A stretch of DNA of 64,000 nt, taken from positions 1,402,001 to 1,466,000 of the forward strand of contig NZ_JAJOMX010000001.1 in the NCBI RefSeq assembly GCF_024699925.1, read 5' to 3'. This DNA is from Mesorhizobium sp. J428 (GTDB taxonomy: Bacteria > Pseudomonadota > Alphaproteobacteria > Rhizobiales > Rhizobiaceae). Shown in pieces: positions 16,363-26,032 of the stretch. Within the stretch, counting starts at the first letter, position 1, and each line of letters starts with the position of its first letter. The notes below the pieces were generated by a model. The model was not told the origin of the DNA. It was given only the letters and a program-made list of their open reading frames with translations, and did not search any database. Position numbers and translations under genes: made by a program.

Positions 16363-16941
16363 ATGACCACGGAAAAAGTGCTTGGTACTGCTGAATACAG
16401 GGCGGTTCGCTCGCCGCTCGAGGGGACGGTCACGTTAACCGCTGCCGGAATTCTTCCCTGCATGAACTATTCCGCGCAGCTGGAGATGAGGCCGGAGCGG
16501 ATCATGCCGCCGATGTGGGACATGGTGTTCTTCGTCCAGCCACTCTGTCTCACGGCTATGAAGCCGTTCGAGATTTCGGTGGTGATCGCGGGCAACGCCG
16601 CCAAGTTCGACGTCATCCGCGTAATGGATGCGACGGGGTGGGTCGAGGTTCCCGTGGTCGACCCGTTCGTTCCGGTCAATTTCGCGGAAGCCCAGGCGGA
16701 AGCGGCCAGGTTCCTGGTCTACGCCCGGCTACCCTTCCCGCCCGGGTCCACCCACAGCGGCTGCATCGTGGTTCCCGAAGGGACCCTTGTGCCGGCGATC
16801 TACTATCGCGCATTCGGCCCCGCCTCGCGGCAGGAATGCGACGCTTGGCTGTTGAAGAACTGCGGCGCGTTCAAGGCCGCGCCGGCCGGGACGCCGGGGG
16901 GTGACGTTCCCTGGCCGCGGGCGCCGCAGCCTGCCGAGTGA
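16363..16941 (+). CDS. Hypothetical protein (192 aa)
   Basis: ATG 16363 (MTTEKVLGTAEYRAVRSPLEG) follows GGAGGAG with a 4-base gap; the longer frame to 16276 lacks a ribosome site. The protein is soluble, with no signal peptide or membrane span and few charged repeats. It has two cysteines in LPCMNYSAQ and SGCIVVPEG, a proline-rich tail (GGDVPWPRAPQPAE) and a DPFVPVNFAEAQAEAARFLVYARLPFPPG segment. I recognise no family. The AT-rich upstream stretch (16270-16340) differs from its neighbours. It is convergent with the ABC ATPase gene and may or may not belong to the amine cluster. Confidence 0.65.
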   Translation: MTTEKVLGTAEYRAVRSPLEGTVTLTAAGILPCMNYSAQLEMRPERIMPPMWDMVFFVQPLCLTAMKPFEISVVIAGNAAKFDVIRVMDATGWVEVPVVDPFVPVNFAEAQAEAARFLVYARLPFPPGSTHSGCIVVPEGTLVPAIYYRAFGPASRQECDAWLLKNCGAFKAAPAGTPGGDVPWPRAPQPAE

Positions 16942-16974
16942 TCGGCAGGGGCGGATTGGAGTCTCAAACAGGCT

Positions 16975-18048
16975 TCAATCCGCCAGCGCCACCAGCGCGT
17001 CTGGATCATATCCCAGCCTGATCTTCGCCCCCAGCGGCAGGTCGTCGGCGCCGAAATCGTTGGTCTCGGTGACGGAGAGCGGCTTCTCCATGCCCGGGAC
17101 GTCGACGACGAGATGGGTGATCTCGCCGAAATAGTGCCGCTCGACCACCGTGCCGGCGATCTCGTGCTTCGCGGTTGCGTCGTCCCACAGGACGCGCAGG
17201 CGCTCGGGGCGGATGCCGAGGGTGGCCTCGCGGCCGGTGGCGACGAAGGCGCGCGGCTTGTCCGTCTTGACCCGGCCGAAGGCTGCGGTGTCGACGACGA
17301 TGCTGTCGCCGGTCTCCTCGACCAACTCGGCCCGGATAAAATTCATGCCGCCGAGGAAGTCGGCGACCTGGCGGTTGACGGGTTTCTGGTAGATTTCCTT
17401 CGGCGTCGAGACCTGGGCGATGCGGCCGCCGAACATGACGGCGATGCGGTCGGACATGGCGAGCGCCTCGTACTGGTCGTGCGTGACCAGGATGAAGGTG
17501 ATGCCGACGGCCTGCTGCAGCTTGCGCAGCTCAACCTGCATCTGCTCGCGCAGCTTCTTGTCGAGGGCCGACAGCGGCTCGTCGAGCAAGAGCACCTTCG
17601 GCCGCATGACCAGCGCACGCGCCAGCGCCACGCGCTGGCGCTGGCCGCCCGAAAGCTCGGTCGCGCCGCGGTTCTGCAGACCGGCGAGCGAGACCATGGC
17701 GAGCGCCTCGTCCACCCGGCGCTTCTCCTCCGCCGCACCAAGCTTCATCTTCTTCAGGCCGTAGGCAACGTTCTCGCCCACCTTGAGATGCGGGAAGATG
17801 GCGTAGGACTGGAACACCATGTTGGTCGGCCGCGCATTTGCCGGGATGCCGGCCATCGGCTGGCCGTCGATAGCGATCGTGCCGGAAGTCGGCTGGTCGA
17901 AGCCGGCGATGAGCCGGAGCAGCGTGGTCTTGCCGCAGCCGGAGGGGCCGAGCAGCGAGAAGAACTCGCCCTCGCGGATGGTCAGCGTCGCGCGGTCGAG
18001 GGCGTGAAAGTCGGCATAGCTGCGCGTCACCGTATCGATCTGGATCAT
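16975..18048 (-). CDS. Polyamine-type ABC importer ATP-binding subunit (PotA family)
   Basis: 357 aa from ATG 18048; a TTG start at 18072 is also possible. Walker A is GPSGCGKTT, the Q-loop region reads NMVFQSYAIFPHL, the signature is LSGGQRQR, Walker B is VLLLDEPLSALD, and the switch histidine is in LVTHDQYEAL. A C-terminal TOBE domain follows (NFIRAELVEE; LGIRPERLRV). It energises import through the permeases encoded immediately upstream. Its solute-binding protein is most likely the 12.6-kb gene. Confidence 0.92.
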   Translation of the reverse strand: MIQIDTVTRSYADFHALDRATLTIREGEFFSLLGPSGCGKTTLLRLIAGFDQPTSGTIAIDGQPMAGIPANARPTNMVFQSYAIFPHLKVGENVAYGLKKMKLGAAEEKRRVDEALAMVSLAGLQNRGATELSGGQRQRVALARALVMRPKVLLLDEPLSALDKKLREQMQVELRKLQQAVGITFILVTHDQYEALAMSDRIAVMFGGRIAQVSTPKEIYQKPVNRQVADFLGGMNFIRAELVEETGDSIVVDTAAFGRVKTDKPRAFVATGREATLGIRPERLRVLWDDATAKHEIAGTVVERHYFGEITHLVVDVPGMEKPLSVTETNDFGADDLPLGAKIRLGYDPDALVALAD

Positions 18049-18064
18049 TGGGCGTGTCGCGCGT

Positions 18065-18886
18065 TCAGGCAAGCAGGCCTCCGGTCGTCTGGGTGCGCTC
18101 CTGCGCGCGGCGGCGCATGAGTTCGGCGATGGTGAGAAGAAGGATGGACGCGACCAGCAGCAGCGTGCCGAGCGCCAGCACGCCCGGCAGCCGCGCGGCG
18201 AAGCGAAGCTGGCCCCAGATGTAGACCGGCAGCGTCACGTCGTTGCCGCCGAGGAAGAAGGCCATCATGAAATCGTCGAGCGAGATGGTGAAGCCGACCA
18301 GCAGGCTGGAGATGATCGCCGGCGTCATCATCGGCAGGGTCACGCGTCGGAACGTGCCGAACGCGGTCTCGCCGAGATCGGCCGAGGCCTCCTCCAGGCT
18401 GCGATCGAAGCCCTCGAAGCCGGAGATCAGCACCGAGATCGAATAGGGCAGGCAGACGAGCACGTGGCCGAGCGTGACGGTGAAGAGCGTCAGCGGCATG
18501 CCGAGCGCGAGCACGATGATCAGGATCGACACGGCGACGATGATCTCGGGCATGACCAGCGGCGCCATGATCAGCCCCTGCATGGCGCGCTGGCCGCGGA
18601 AGCGGTAGCGGGTGAGCGCACGCGCGGCGCAGATGCCAAGCACCGTGGAGAGAAGGGCGGCCGCCACGCCGACCAGAAGGCTGTTCCAGGCGGCGTCGAG
18701 GAGTGCCGGGGTTCGCGGCAGGCCGGCATACCATTTGAGCGTGAAGCCGGAGAGCGGAAACTGCGGCGACGGCGAAGCGTTGAGCGAGAAGACCGGCAGC
18801 AGCAGCACGGGCAGGTAGAGGAACAGGATGAACAGCACCGCATAGGCCGGCAGCCAGCTTCCGGCGAAACGGCGCAACGGGTTCAT
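18065..18886 (-). CDS. ABC importer permease, PotC/YdcV-like
   Basis: 273 aa inner-membrane protein with about six TM helices. The EAA loop reads EEASADLGETAFGTFRRVTLPMMTP, which docks to the ATPase. The TM1 region VLFILFLYLPVLLLPVFSLN and FTLKWYAGL are typical of the second permease of polyamine importers. The ATG at 18886 overlaps the stop of the upstream permease by 4 bases, and the ATPase gene follows closely, so the three genes form an operon. Confidence 0.92.
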   Translation of the reverse strand: MNPLRRFAGSWLPAYAVLFILFLYLPVLLLPVFSLNASPSPQFPLSGFTLKWYAGLPRTPALLDAAWNSLLVGVAAALLSTVLGICAARALTRYRFRGQRAMQGLIMAPLVMPEIIVAVSILIIVLALGMPLTLFTVTLGHVLVCLPYSISVLISGFEGFDRSLEEASADLGETAFGTFRRVTLPMMTPAIISSLLVGFTISLDDFMMAFFLGGNDVTLPVYIWGQLRFAARLPGVLALGTLLLVASILLLTIAELMRRRAQERTQTTGGLLA

Positions 18887-19803
18887 CGCATCGCCCTCAC
18901 CGCCGCGCGCAGCGCCAGCACCGCGCCGCCGGCCATCAGGCAGACGGCGATCATGGTGGTGACCGAGAGCGCCGCGCCGAGCGGCTTGTTCATCGCCCGG
19001 CCGAACTGGGCCTGGATGGCGTTGGCGATCATCACCCCGTCGGTGCCGCCGACCATCTTCGGCGTGACATAGTCGCCGACGGTCGGGATCATGACGATCA
19101 GCAGCGCCGAGATGACGCCCGGCAGCGACAGCGGCAGCGTGACGCGCAGGAAGGAGCGGATCGGTCCGTCGCCGAGATCGGTCGCCGCCTCGATCAGGGT
19201 GCGGTCGACCTTCTCCAGCGAGACGAAGATCGGCAGGATGGCGAAGGCCACCCAGGCATGGGTGAGCGTGATCAGCACGGCGGTCGAATTGTAGAGGAAG
19301 GCGTCTGACGGTTCAGCCGTGATGCCGAGACCCATCAGCGCGGAGTTGATGACGCCGTTGTAGCCGAGCACGACCTTCCAGGCCATGACGCGCAAAAGAT
19401 AGCTAGTCCAGAACGGCACGGTGATGACGAACAGCCAGATGTTCTTGTGCCTGCCGCCGTGGAACGAGATGAAATAGGCCACCGGATAGGCGAGCGCGAC
19501 GGTGAGCACGCTGACGGTGAGCGAGATCCAGAGCGAGCGGAACAGGAGGTCCTGGTAGATCGGCTCGAAGATCGCCTGCCGGTAGTTCTCCAGCGTGAAG
19601 GTGCGGTCGACGGTGAGATAGGTCTGCGTCCAGAAGGAATGCGCGATGACGACGACCACCGGCAGACCGAGCATGGCCAGCGCATAGAGGAACGGCGCGG
19701 AGATGAGCGTGTAGCCCTTGGCTTCGTCGGACTGCAGATAGGATCCGGTTCGCGTGCGCGGCGCAGGCCCTGCCGAAACCCCTTCCGCAGCCGCAGCCAT
19801 CAT
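18883..19803 (-). CDS. ABC importer permease, PotB/YdcU-like
   Basis: 306 aa with an N-terminal cytoplasmic extension of about 35 residues and six predicted TM helices. The EAA loop reads IEAATDLGDGPIRSFLRVTLPLSLPG; GDYVTPKMVGG is a conserved feature of PotB/SpuG-type subunits. It is the first gene of the permease-permease-ATPase operon and is transcribed away from the transaminase gene; the shared intergenic region holds operator-like site B. Confidence 0.92.
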   Translation of the reverse strand: MMAAAAEGVSAGPAPRTRTGSYLQSDEAKGYTLISAPFLYALAMLGLPVVVVIAHSFWTQTYLTVDRTFTLENYRQAIFEPIYQDLLFRSLWISLTVSVLTVALAYPVAYFISFHGGRHKNIWLFVITVPFWTSYLLRVMAWKVVLGYNGVINSALMGLGITAEPSDAFLYNSTAVLITLTHAWVAFAILPIFVSLEKVDRTLIEAATDLGDGPIRSFLRVTLPLSLPGVISALLIVMIPTVGDYVTPKMVGGTDGVMIANAIQAQFGRAMNKPLGAALSVTTMIAVCLMAGGAVLALRAAVRAMR

Positions 19804-19947
19804 CTGGCTCCGTACCTACTGATGGGTCGCAAGAGGGGCGTGGGTGCCATTCGCTCTTCCCGACGCGGATCGGTTCCGCGTGCGTATCAACCGGCTTTCC
19901 GGCATCATGCGCAAGTCCCAATTGAAATCAAGCGCTATTTCTGCGAT

Positions 19948-19970
19948 ATTGACTGAACGGATATTCAAAA
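19948..19970. promoter_or_regulatory. Possible BetI/TetR-type operator, site B (imperfect)
   Basis: ATTGACTGAACGG followed by ATATTCAAAA (19948-19970) resembles site A (ATTGAATGAACG) in the left half and has a TTCAA right half displaced by three bases. It lies between divergent genes of the same cluster (19803 and 20051). The match is clearly weaker than sites A and C, so this is a candidate only. Confidence 0.35.
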
Positions 19971-20050
19971 CAGGACGAATTTCCTTTTGATTTCCGTTGT
20001 TTTGGCTTTCATATGCCGTGACTGACGGCATCGATCGGTGGGAGCAGCAG

Positions 20051-21460
20051 ATGGCCGCACTCGAAAAGCTCGACGCCATGGACGGGGCCGGTGACCGGAC
20101 CACGGAGCGTGCGGCGCGGCATCTCGTCCAGCCCTGGCCGACGGCGGGCCAGATCGGTGCGGAGGCGCGCACCTATATCGCCTCGGGCGACGGCATCTAC
20201 ATCACCGGCGCGGACGGCGAGCGGCTGATCGACGGCCCGGCCGGCATGTGGTGCGTCAATGTCGGGCACCGCCGCGCCGAACTGGCCGACGTGATGCGCG
20301 ACCAGGCGATGGAGCTGTCCTACAACACGCCCTGGTACACGATGAACGAGCCGTCTGTGGCGCTGTCCGAGCGGCTGGCCGCACATGCTCCCGGCGACCT
20401 CAACCACGTCTTTTACACGACCGGCGGCTCGTCGGCGGTGGAGACGGCGCTGCGCTTCATGCAGTTCTACAACAATGTGCGCGGCCGGCCGGAGAAGAAG
20501 ATGGTCCTGTCGCGCCAGGGCGCCTATCACGGCTCGACCTATCTCTCCGGCTCGCTCAACGGTCGCCCGCGCGACCGCGACTGGATGGACGGCGCCGACG
20601 GCATGGTGGTCAAGCTCTCCTCGCCCAATCCGTTCCGGCGGCCGGCGGGCACGAGCGTCGCGGCGTTTTCGGACTTTCTCGTCGAGGAGTTCCGCGAGAC
20701 GGTCGCGCGCATTGGCGCGGAGCGGATCGGCGCATTTATCGCCGAGCCGATCCAGGCCTCGGGCGGCGTGATCGTGCCGCCGGACGACTACCTGCCGCGC
20801 ATCGCGCAAATCTGCCGCGACAACGACATCCTCTACATCTCGGACGAAGTGGTGACGGCGTTCGGACGCGTCGGCGAAGTGTTCGCCTCGCAGGACGTGT
20901 TCGGCGTCGAGCCGGACATGATCACCTTCGCTAAGGGCGTGACCTCAGGCTACTTCCCGCTCGGCGGCGTGATGATGTCGGACCGGCTGTTCGAGACGCT
21001 GCGTCGCTCGAACCATCCCGACGCGATGTTCGCGCACGGGCTGACCTATTCCAGCCATCCGGTCGGCTGCGCCGTGGCGCTGAAGAACCTCGACCTGCTG
21101 GAAGGCGGCATTCTCGATCATGCGCGTGAGGTCGGACCCTACTTCCAGCAGCGGCTGAAGACGCTGGAGGAGCTGCCGCTGGTGGGCGAGGTGCGCGGGC
21201 TCGGCCTGATGGCCTGCATCGAATGCGTCGCGGACCGCGACAGCATGAACCCGCTGAAGCTCGACAACGAGGTCGGCAAGCGCATCGACCGGCACTGCCA
21301 GGAGCTCGGCCTGCTGGTGCGGCCGCTGATCAACATGTGCGTGATGTCGCCGCCGCTGGTGATCAGCCGGGAGCAGATCGACGACATGGTCGTGATCCTG
21401 CGCGAAGGCATCTCGCGCACCATGGACGACCTGCGCCGCGAAGGGCTATGGAAGGGGTGA
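20051..21460 (+). CDS. Class III PLP aminotransferase (omega-amino acid/putrescine:pyruvate type)
   Basis: 469 aa from ATG 20051, preceded by GGGAG; an upstream in-frame start at 19997 is less well supported. Family marks: GMWCVNVGHRRAE near residue 75, FYTTGGSSAVETALRF (PLP phosphate site), YHGSTYLSGSL, AEPIQASGGVIVPP, ISDEVVTAFGRVG (Asp to the PLP pyridine N) and TFAKGVTSGYFPLGG with the Schiff-base lysine. It transfers a terminal amino group, commonly to pyruvate. Within this cluster it would deaminate the imported amine or an intermediate after demethylation (inference). Confidence 0.9.
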   Translation: MAALEKLDAMDGAGDRTTERAARHLVQPWPTAGQIGAEARTYIASGDGIYITGADGERLIDGPAGMWCVNVGHRRAELADVMRDQAMELSYNTPWYTMNEPSVALSERLAAHAPGDLNHVFYTTGGSSAVETALRFMQFYNNVRGRPEKKMVLSRQGAYHGSTYLSGSLNGRPRDRDWMDGADGMVVKLSSPNPFRRPAGTSVAAFSDFLVEEFRETVARIGAERIGAFIAEPIQASGGVIVPPDDYLPRIAQICRDNDILYISDEVVTAFGRVGEVFASQDVFGVEPDMITFAKGVTSGYFPLGGVMMSDRLFETLRRSNHPDAMFAHGLTYSSHPVGCAVALKNLDLLEGGILDHAREVGPYFQQRLKTLEELPLVGEVRGLGLMACIECVADRDSMNPLKLDNEVGKRIDRHCQELGLLVRPLINMCVMSPPLVISREQIDDMVVILREGISRTMDDLRREGLWKG

Positions 21461-21514
21461 GAACCCTTCACCTGCGCGATTGCCGCACCGTCAGTCCGCC
21501 GACAATCACGATAA

Positions 21515-21543
21515 CTTGACTGACGAACTCTAGAAATCTAAGA
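21515..21543 (+). promoter_or_regulatory. Candidate promoter of the siderophore-uptake operon
   Basis: CTTGAC (21515-21520) is followed after 17 bases by CTAAGA (21538-21543), close to the rhizobial sigma-70 pattern. The transcription start would fall about 60 bases before the receptor gene. The stretch TCTAGAAATCTAAGA overlapping the -10 has partial dyad symmetry and loosely recalls an Irr-type iron box; this is weak. Confidence 0.35.
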
Positions 21544-21610
21544 GCGGGCTGTTTGGAAGCCAGCCTCCCGCATAGCCACCGAACAGCAGAGTCACAGTTC
21601 GGGGGCGTGC

Positions 21611-23707
21611 ATGCTGTCAGAAAAGTCGTTCATCCGCATCGCAATCCTGAGCACGGCGCTCGTTCCGGCGGCCGTGCAGCAGGCGAATGCGCAGGCTACC
21701 CAACTCGAGAGGCTGGAGCTGGAAGCCGAAAGCGACGACATCCTCGTCCAGGACGGGTACGTCGCCAAGCAGGATCGCATCGGCACGAAGGTCGACACGC
21801 CGATCTCCGAGATACCGCAGGCGATCTCGGTCGTCACACAGGACCAGATCGAGGACCAGAAGCCACGCACGCTCAACGAGACGCTCGGCTATACGGCGAG
21901 CGCCAATCCGAACAGTTTCGGTTTCGATGCACGCTATGACGCCTTCTACCTGCGCGGCTTTCCGGCCTTTTACACCGGCTTCTTCCGTGACGGCCTGAGG
22001 CAGTACAACGGCCCGTCGGCCTGGTTCAAGACGGAGCCCTACGGCATCGAAGGCCTGACGGTCCTGAAGGGGCCGGCTTCGTCGCTATATGGCATCAGCG
22101 GCCCCGGCGGCATGGTGAATCTTGTCACCAAGCGGCCCAAGGACGAAACCTATCGCGAGGTCGAGGTGCTGGGCGGCACGCATGACCGCGTTCAGGCGGC
22201 ATTCGATCTGTCGGGCCCAGCCAATGAGGACGGCACGCTGCTCTACCGTATGACGGGCCTCGGCCGCATCGCCGATACCGAATTGCCCGGCTTCCCGGAC
22301 GACAAGTTCTATTTCGCTCCCGCCGTCACCTACAAGCCGGACGAGGACACCAAGCTGACCGTGCTGGCCGAGGTCTCGCGCGCGGTCAACGGTGGGACAG
22401 CCTTCTTCTACAATCCGTCCTACGGCGAAGTGTCGGACATCTACAGCGGCGACCCCGACTGGAACGACTTTGTCAGCCTGCAGGGCCGCATCGGCTACGA
22501 GTTCGAGCACCGGTTCAGCGATCTCCTGACCGTTCGCCAAAACGTGCGGCTGAACGGCGTGGACGCCGACCTGCAGTACAGCGGCCTCTACAACACTGGT
22601 GCACCGGATCTCGCCCGCTACTGGGGCCACTACACCGAGACGATGAAGAGCTTCGTCGCCGACAACATGGCGCAGTTCGAGTTCGACACGGGCCCGGTCA
22701 AACATGTCGCGGTTGCCGGCGTCGACTACGGCTGGACCGACTACGACGCCTACAACGCGACCTCCTACGTCTCGATCGAGGACATCGCCGGCATGACGCC
22801 GTCCTTCTCCGGCAGCCAGCAGATGCATCAGGTCGGCGCCTATATCCATGACCAGATGCAGTGGAACGGCTTCACGCTGTTTGCGAGCGGGCGGCACGAC
22901 TGGGTGTCGAGCCGCAGCAAGGACTACACCTCGACGGAAACCAGCCAGGACGACCAAGCCTTCTCCGGGCGGATCGGCCTCTCCTACCGCACGGATTGGG
23001 GGATTATCCCCTACGCGAACTATTCGACATCCTTCGCACCCAATCTCGGCTTCGTCTACGACTACGGCACGAACACGCGCCGCGTCGCGCGCCCGACCAA
23101 GGGCGAACAGGTCGAAGTCGGCGTCAAATACGAAGTTCCCGACCGGAACATCACCCTGGGCGCGGCCTTCTTCAACATCGATCAGACCGACGGCGTGGTC
23201 TATGACGGCACGTTCGACGACGCCGGCAACCAGATTCAGCGACAGCTCGATCTCAATTCCCGCGGGCTCGAACTGGAGGCGGCCGCCTCCTTCGACAACG
23301 GCTTCGACCTGCTCGCCTCCTACACCTACATGCGCATGGAAATCGTCAAGGGCGTGGCCGGCACCGAGGGCAACGAACTCTCTTCGTCGCCAAATCACGT
23401 CTTCTCGATCTGGGGCAACTACACGTTCAACTCCGGCGCCTTGCAAGGGCTGGGGCTCGGCGCGGGCTTGCGCTATGTCGGCGAGAGCTTCGGCGACGAC
23501 GCCAACACGTTCAAGAACGACGACCGCGCCTTTGTCGATCTCGCAATGTCCTACGATTTCGGCGCTCGCAGCCCGAAGCTCGACGGAGTGAAGTTCCAGG
23601 TCAACGTCAAGAACCTCTTCGACGAGCGCAAGCCGGTCTGCACCGCCGCCAACTGCTACTGGGACGAGGGCCGCTCGATCATGGGCAGCCTGCGCCGCAG
23701 GTTCTGA
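21611..23707 (+). CDS. TonB-dependent siderophore receptor (FhuA/FoxA-like outer-membrane protein)
   Basis: 698 aa with a signal peptide (cleavage after about residue 27, QQANAQA). The plug domain reads [33 protein letters not shown] and contains FYLRGFPAF and [27 protein letters not shown] long beta-barrel with alternating hydrophobic strands follows and ends in the outer-membrane-type terminal phenylalanine (GSLRRRF). It imports a ferric siderophore, probably of the hydroxamate type given the subfamily; the ligand is not certain. The stop overlaps the next start (TGATG), giving an operon with the permease and reductase. Confidence 0.93.
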   Translation: MLSEKSFIRIAILSTALVPAAVQQANAQATQLERLELEAESDDILVQDGYVAKQDRIGTKVDTPISEIPQAISVVTQDQIEDQKPRTLNETLGYTASANPNSFGFDARYDAFYLRGFPAFYTGFFRDGLRQYNGPSAWFKTEPYGIEGLTVLKGPASSLYGISGPGGMVNLVTKRPKDETYREVEVLGGTHDRVQAAFDLSGPANEDGTLLYRMTGLGRIADTELPGFPDDKFYFAPAVTYKPDEDTKLTVLAEVSRAVNGGTAFFYNPSYGEVSDIYSGDPDWNDFVSLQGRIGYEFEHRFSDLLTVRQNVRLNGVDADLQYSGLYNTGAPDLARYWGHYTETMKSFVADNMAQFEFDTGPVKHVAVAGVDYGWTDYDAYNATSYVSIEDIAGMTPSFSGSQQMHQVGAYIHDQMQWNGFTLFASGRHDWVSSRSKDYTSTETSQDDQAFSGRIGLSYRTDWGIIPYANYSTSFAPNLGFVYDYGTNTRRVARPTKGEQVEVGVKYEVPDRNITLGAAFFNIDQTDGVVYDGTFDDAGNQIQRQLDLNSRGLELEAAASFDNGFDLLASYTYMRMEIVKGVAGTEGNELSSSPNHVFSIWGNYTFNSGALQGLGLGAGLRYVGESFGDDANTFKNDDRAFVDLAMSYDFGARSPKLDGVKFQVNVKNLFDERKPVCTAANCYWDEGRSIMGSLRRRF

Positions 23708-24963
23708 TGACTGCCGAGGCGAGGGCCGAAACGCTGCCGACCCACCGCGTCGTGCTCGCGGTGGGCGGGCTCTATGTCGCCCAGAGCGTGATTGGCGGCA
23801 TCACCTGGACCGGCCTGCCGGCCGTGATGCGCGATCAAGGCGTGTCGCTGGAACATGTCGGCCTGCTGTCCCTCATCGCCCTGCCCTGGGCGCTCAAGTT
23901 CCTCTGGTCCCCGTGGATCGAGCGCTACCGTCTGCCTTTGTCCGGCGGAAACCGGTCCGCCTCGCTTGCAGTCGCGGGCAGTCTCGTCTGCCTTGCCGGC
24001 CTCGCGGCTGTTGCCGTCGCCGGCGTGCAATCGTTGCCCTTCGTTCTTGCCTGCCTGACATTGGTGGCCTTCGCCGCTTCGACTGTCGACATCGTCTGCG
24101 ACGGTTATGCCGTGGAGAGCTTCGCTCCTAAGGAGCAGGGCTGGGGCAATGCCGCCCAGGTCGGCGGCGCCTATCTCGGATCGGCGATCGGCGGCGGAAT
24201 CTTCCTCGTCATCGTCGCGATGACGGGCTGGAGCATCGGCGTCTGGTCGATGATCGCGCTTCTGGTCGCGCTCGGCCTGCCCTTCGCCTTCATTGCCTCC
24301 TCGACCCGCCGTGGCGCGGAACGCACACATGTTCCCTCGCTCCGTTCCGCCCTGGCGCGGCCCGAGCTTCGCCGCGGCCTGCTCGTCGCGGCCCTCTATG
24401 TCGTGGCGCAGAAGATGGGGCTTGCGATGCTCGCTCCCTTCCTCGTCGACGCCGGCATGGACCTCGGCACGATCGGACTTGTGAACGGCGCCGGCAGCCT
24501 TCTTATCGGCTTCGCGGCGGCGATCGCGGGTGGCGCCCTCGTCAGGCGTTACGGCACAACAACGGTGATGATCGCAGCGGTGGTGCTCCAGGCCGGCGCA
24601 CTCGCCTTCTTCGCGGCCAGCCACTATCTCCCGCCGGTGCCGATGCCGCTGCTGGCCGCGGTAGCGATCGCCAGTTCCTCCGGCATCCTCGCGCTCGGCT
24701 TCGTCGCGCTCTACGCGCAGTTCATGCGCTGGTCGGACCCGCGCCAGGGGGGCGTCGACTTCACCCTGTTCCAGTCGATGGACGCACTGGTGAGCATCAT
24801 CGGCGGCGTGGTCGCAGGCCAGGTGGCCGGCAAGCTCGGCTATGGCATCTTCTTCGGGGCCGCTGCGCTCATTGCCGTGGCGACGATCCCGGCGATCATC
24901 GCGACGGTCGAAAAGCGAAGCCCCGCCATGCGCGCAGCCAGCCCCACCCGCCAGGAGGCCTGA
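23707..24963 (+). CDS. RhtX/FptX-like single-protein siderophore permease (MFS)
   Basis: 418 aa with about twelve TM helices. The N-terminal [25 protein letters not shown] and [19 protein letters not shown] segments are those of the RhtX/FptX permeases, which move ferric siderophores (rhizobactin, pyochelin) across the inner membrane without an ABC transporter. Further marks are [10 protein letters not shown] and [20 protein letters not shown]. It is coupled to both neighbours (1-base overlap upstream, 1-base gap downstream). Confidence 0.88.
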   Translation: MTAEARAETLPTHRVVLAVGGLYVAQSVIGGITWTGLPAVMRDQGVSLEHVGLLSLIALPWALKFLWSPWIERYRLPLSGGNRSASLAVAGSLVCLAGLAAVAVAGVQSLPFVLACLTLVAFAASTVDIVCDGYAVESFAPKEQGWGNAAQVGGAYLGSAIGGGIFLVIVAMTGWSIGVWSMIALLVALGLPFAFIASSTRRGAERTHVPSLRSALARPELRRGLLVAALYVVAQKMGLAMLAPFLVDAGMDLGTIGLVNGAGSLLIGFAAAIAGGALVRRYGTTTVMIAAVVLQAGALAFFAASHYLPPVPMPLLAAVAIASSSGILALGFVALYAQFMRWSDPRQGGVDFTLFQSMDALVSIIGGVVAGQVAGKLGYGIFFGAAALIAVATIPAIIATVEKRSPAMRAASPTRQEA

Positions 24964-24964
24964 C

Positions 24965-26032
24965 ATGCCGATCGCCGATACCGTCATACGCCTGCAGTCG
25001 CCGCAGACGGTCATGGCCGCGCTGCTCGACCATCTCGGCGAACATGGTTCCGTCACGGGCAGCGAGGCAGCATGGTCGGTGGCCTTCGAGATCGGCACGG
25101 CGTCCGCCCGTCTCCTCGACGGATCCATCGCCTTCCGTGTCGAGGCGCCCGACGACACGTCTCTGTCCTTCCTTCAGTGGGGCGTGGTCGAGCATGTGCA
25201 CGAGTTCGCGCCGGCAGAGCGCCCCGAAGTCTCATGGCGCGGCGGGTTGGCGGCAGGAACGCGCCCACCCTATTTCCGCGAGATGCAGGTGGTATCGGCG
25301 CGGAACATCACGCCGCGCATGAGGCGGCTGACGCTCGCGGGCGACAATCTCGAACGTTTCGCGCAGCACGGCATACATATCCGCCTGCTGCTGCGTCCGC
25401 GGCACGACGCTCCGGTCGTGTGGCCGGTGATGGCCGCCGACGGACGCCAGGCATGGCCGGAGGGCGAACGCCCCGTGATGCGTATCTATACAATCCGCAG
25501 CATCGATGTTGCGGCCGGCACGATGGATGTCGATTTCGTCCTGCACGAGGGCGACGACATGCCTGGCGCGCGATTCGGCGCAGAGGCGAAACCGGGGGAC
25601 CTTGTCGGCATGACAGGACCGGGCGGCGGCACCCTGAAGGTCGCGCCGAGCTACCTCTTCCTCGGCGACGAGACCGCCTTGCCGGCGATCGGGCGGCTGC
25701 TCGAGGAACTGCCGGACGACGCGAAGGCCAAGGCGTATGTGGAGATCGCGGACGACGCCGAGCGGCAGGACATCGCCGTGAAGCCGGGGGTGGATCTCGT
25801 ATGGCTATCCCGTGGCGGCAAGCCCGCCGGCAGCACCGATGGTCTTTTGCAGGCGCTGCGCGACGTCCCGGGCGCGTTCTGGGGGGACGACCCCTATGTC
25901 TGGGCGGGATGCGAGCAGAGCACCGCACGAGCGATCAAGGCCCATCTGGCGGACACTGTCCGGCTCAAGAAGGGCCGCAGCGTCGTCGGCAGCTACTGGA
26001 AGCTGGGTGCGGCTGGCGAGGTGGACGAGTAG
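24965..26032 (+). CDS. Siderophore-interacting protein (ferric-siderophore reductase, FAD_binding_9/SIP)
   Basis: 355 aa from ATG 24965, one base after the permease stop. An N-terminal region of about 100 residues resembling a DUF2218 domain (SAAWSVAFEIGTASARLLDG-like acidic fold) precedes the flavin reductase module. That module shows RRLTLAGDNLERF, the FAD site MRIYTIRS and GDLVGMTGPGGG. The C-terminal NAD-binding part contains FLGDETALPAIGRLLEEL and DPYVWAGCEQSTARAIKAHL. It reduces the imported ferric siderophore in the cytoplasm to release Fe(II). The last 40 bases overlap the convergent histidine kinase gene. Confidence 0.92.
   Translation: MPIADTVIRLQSPQTVMAALLDHLGEHGSVTGSEAAWSVAFEIGTASARLLDGSIAFRVEAPDDTSLSFLQWGVVEHVHEFAPAERPEVSWRGGLAAGTRPPYFREMQVVSARNITPRMRRLTLAGDNLERFAQHGIHIRLLLRPRHDAPVVWPVMAADGRQAWPEGERPVMRIYTIRSIDVAAGTMDVDFVLHEGDDMPGARFGAEAKPGDLVGMTGPGGGTLKVAPSYLFLGDETALPAIGRLLEELPDDAKAKAYVEIADDAERQDIAVKPGVDLVWLSRGGKPAGSTDGLLQALRDVPGAFWGDDPYVWAGCEQSTARAIKAHLADTVRLKKGRSVVGSYWKLGAAGEVDE

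Noticed and set aside
22085..23446. Open frame of 453 codons opposite the TonB receptor
   Set aside because: Antisense to a gene with complete receptor motifs; no independent support.
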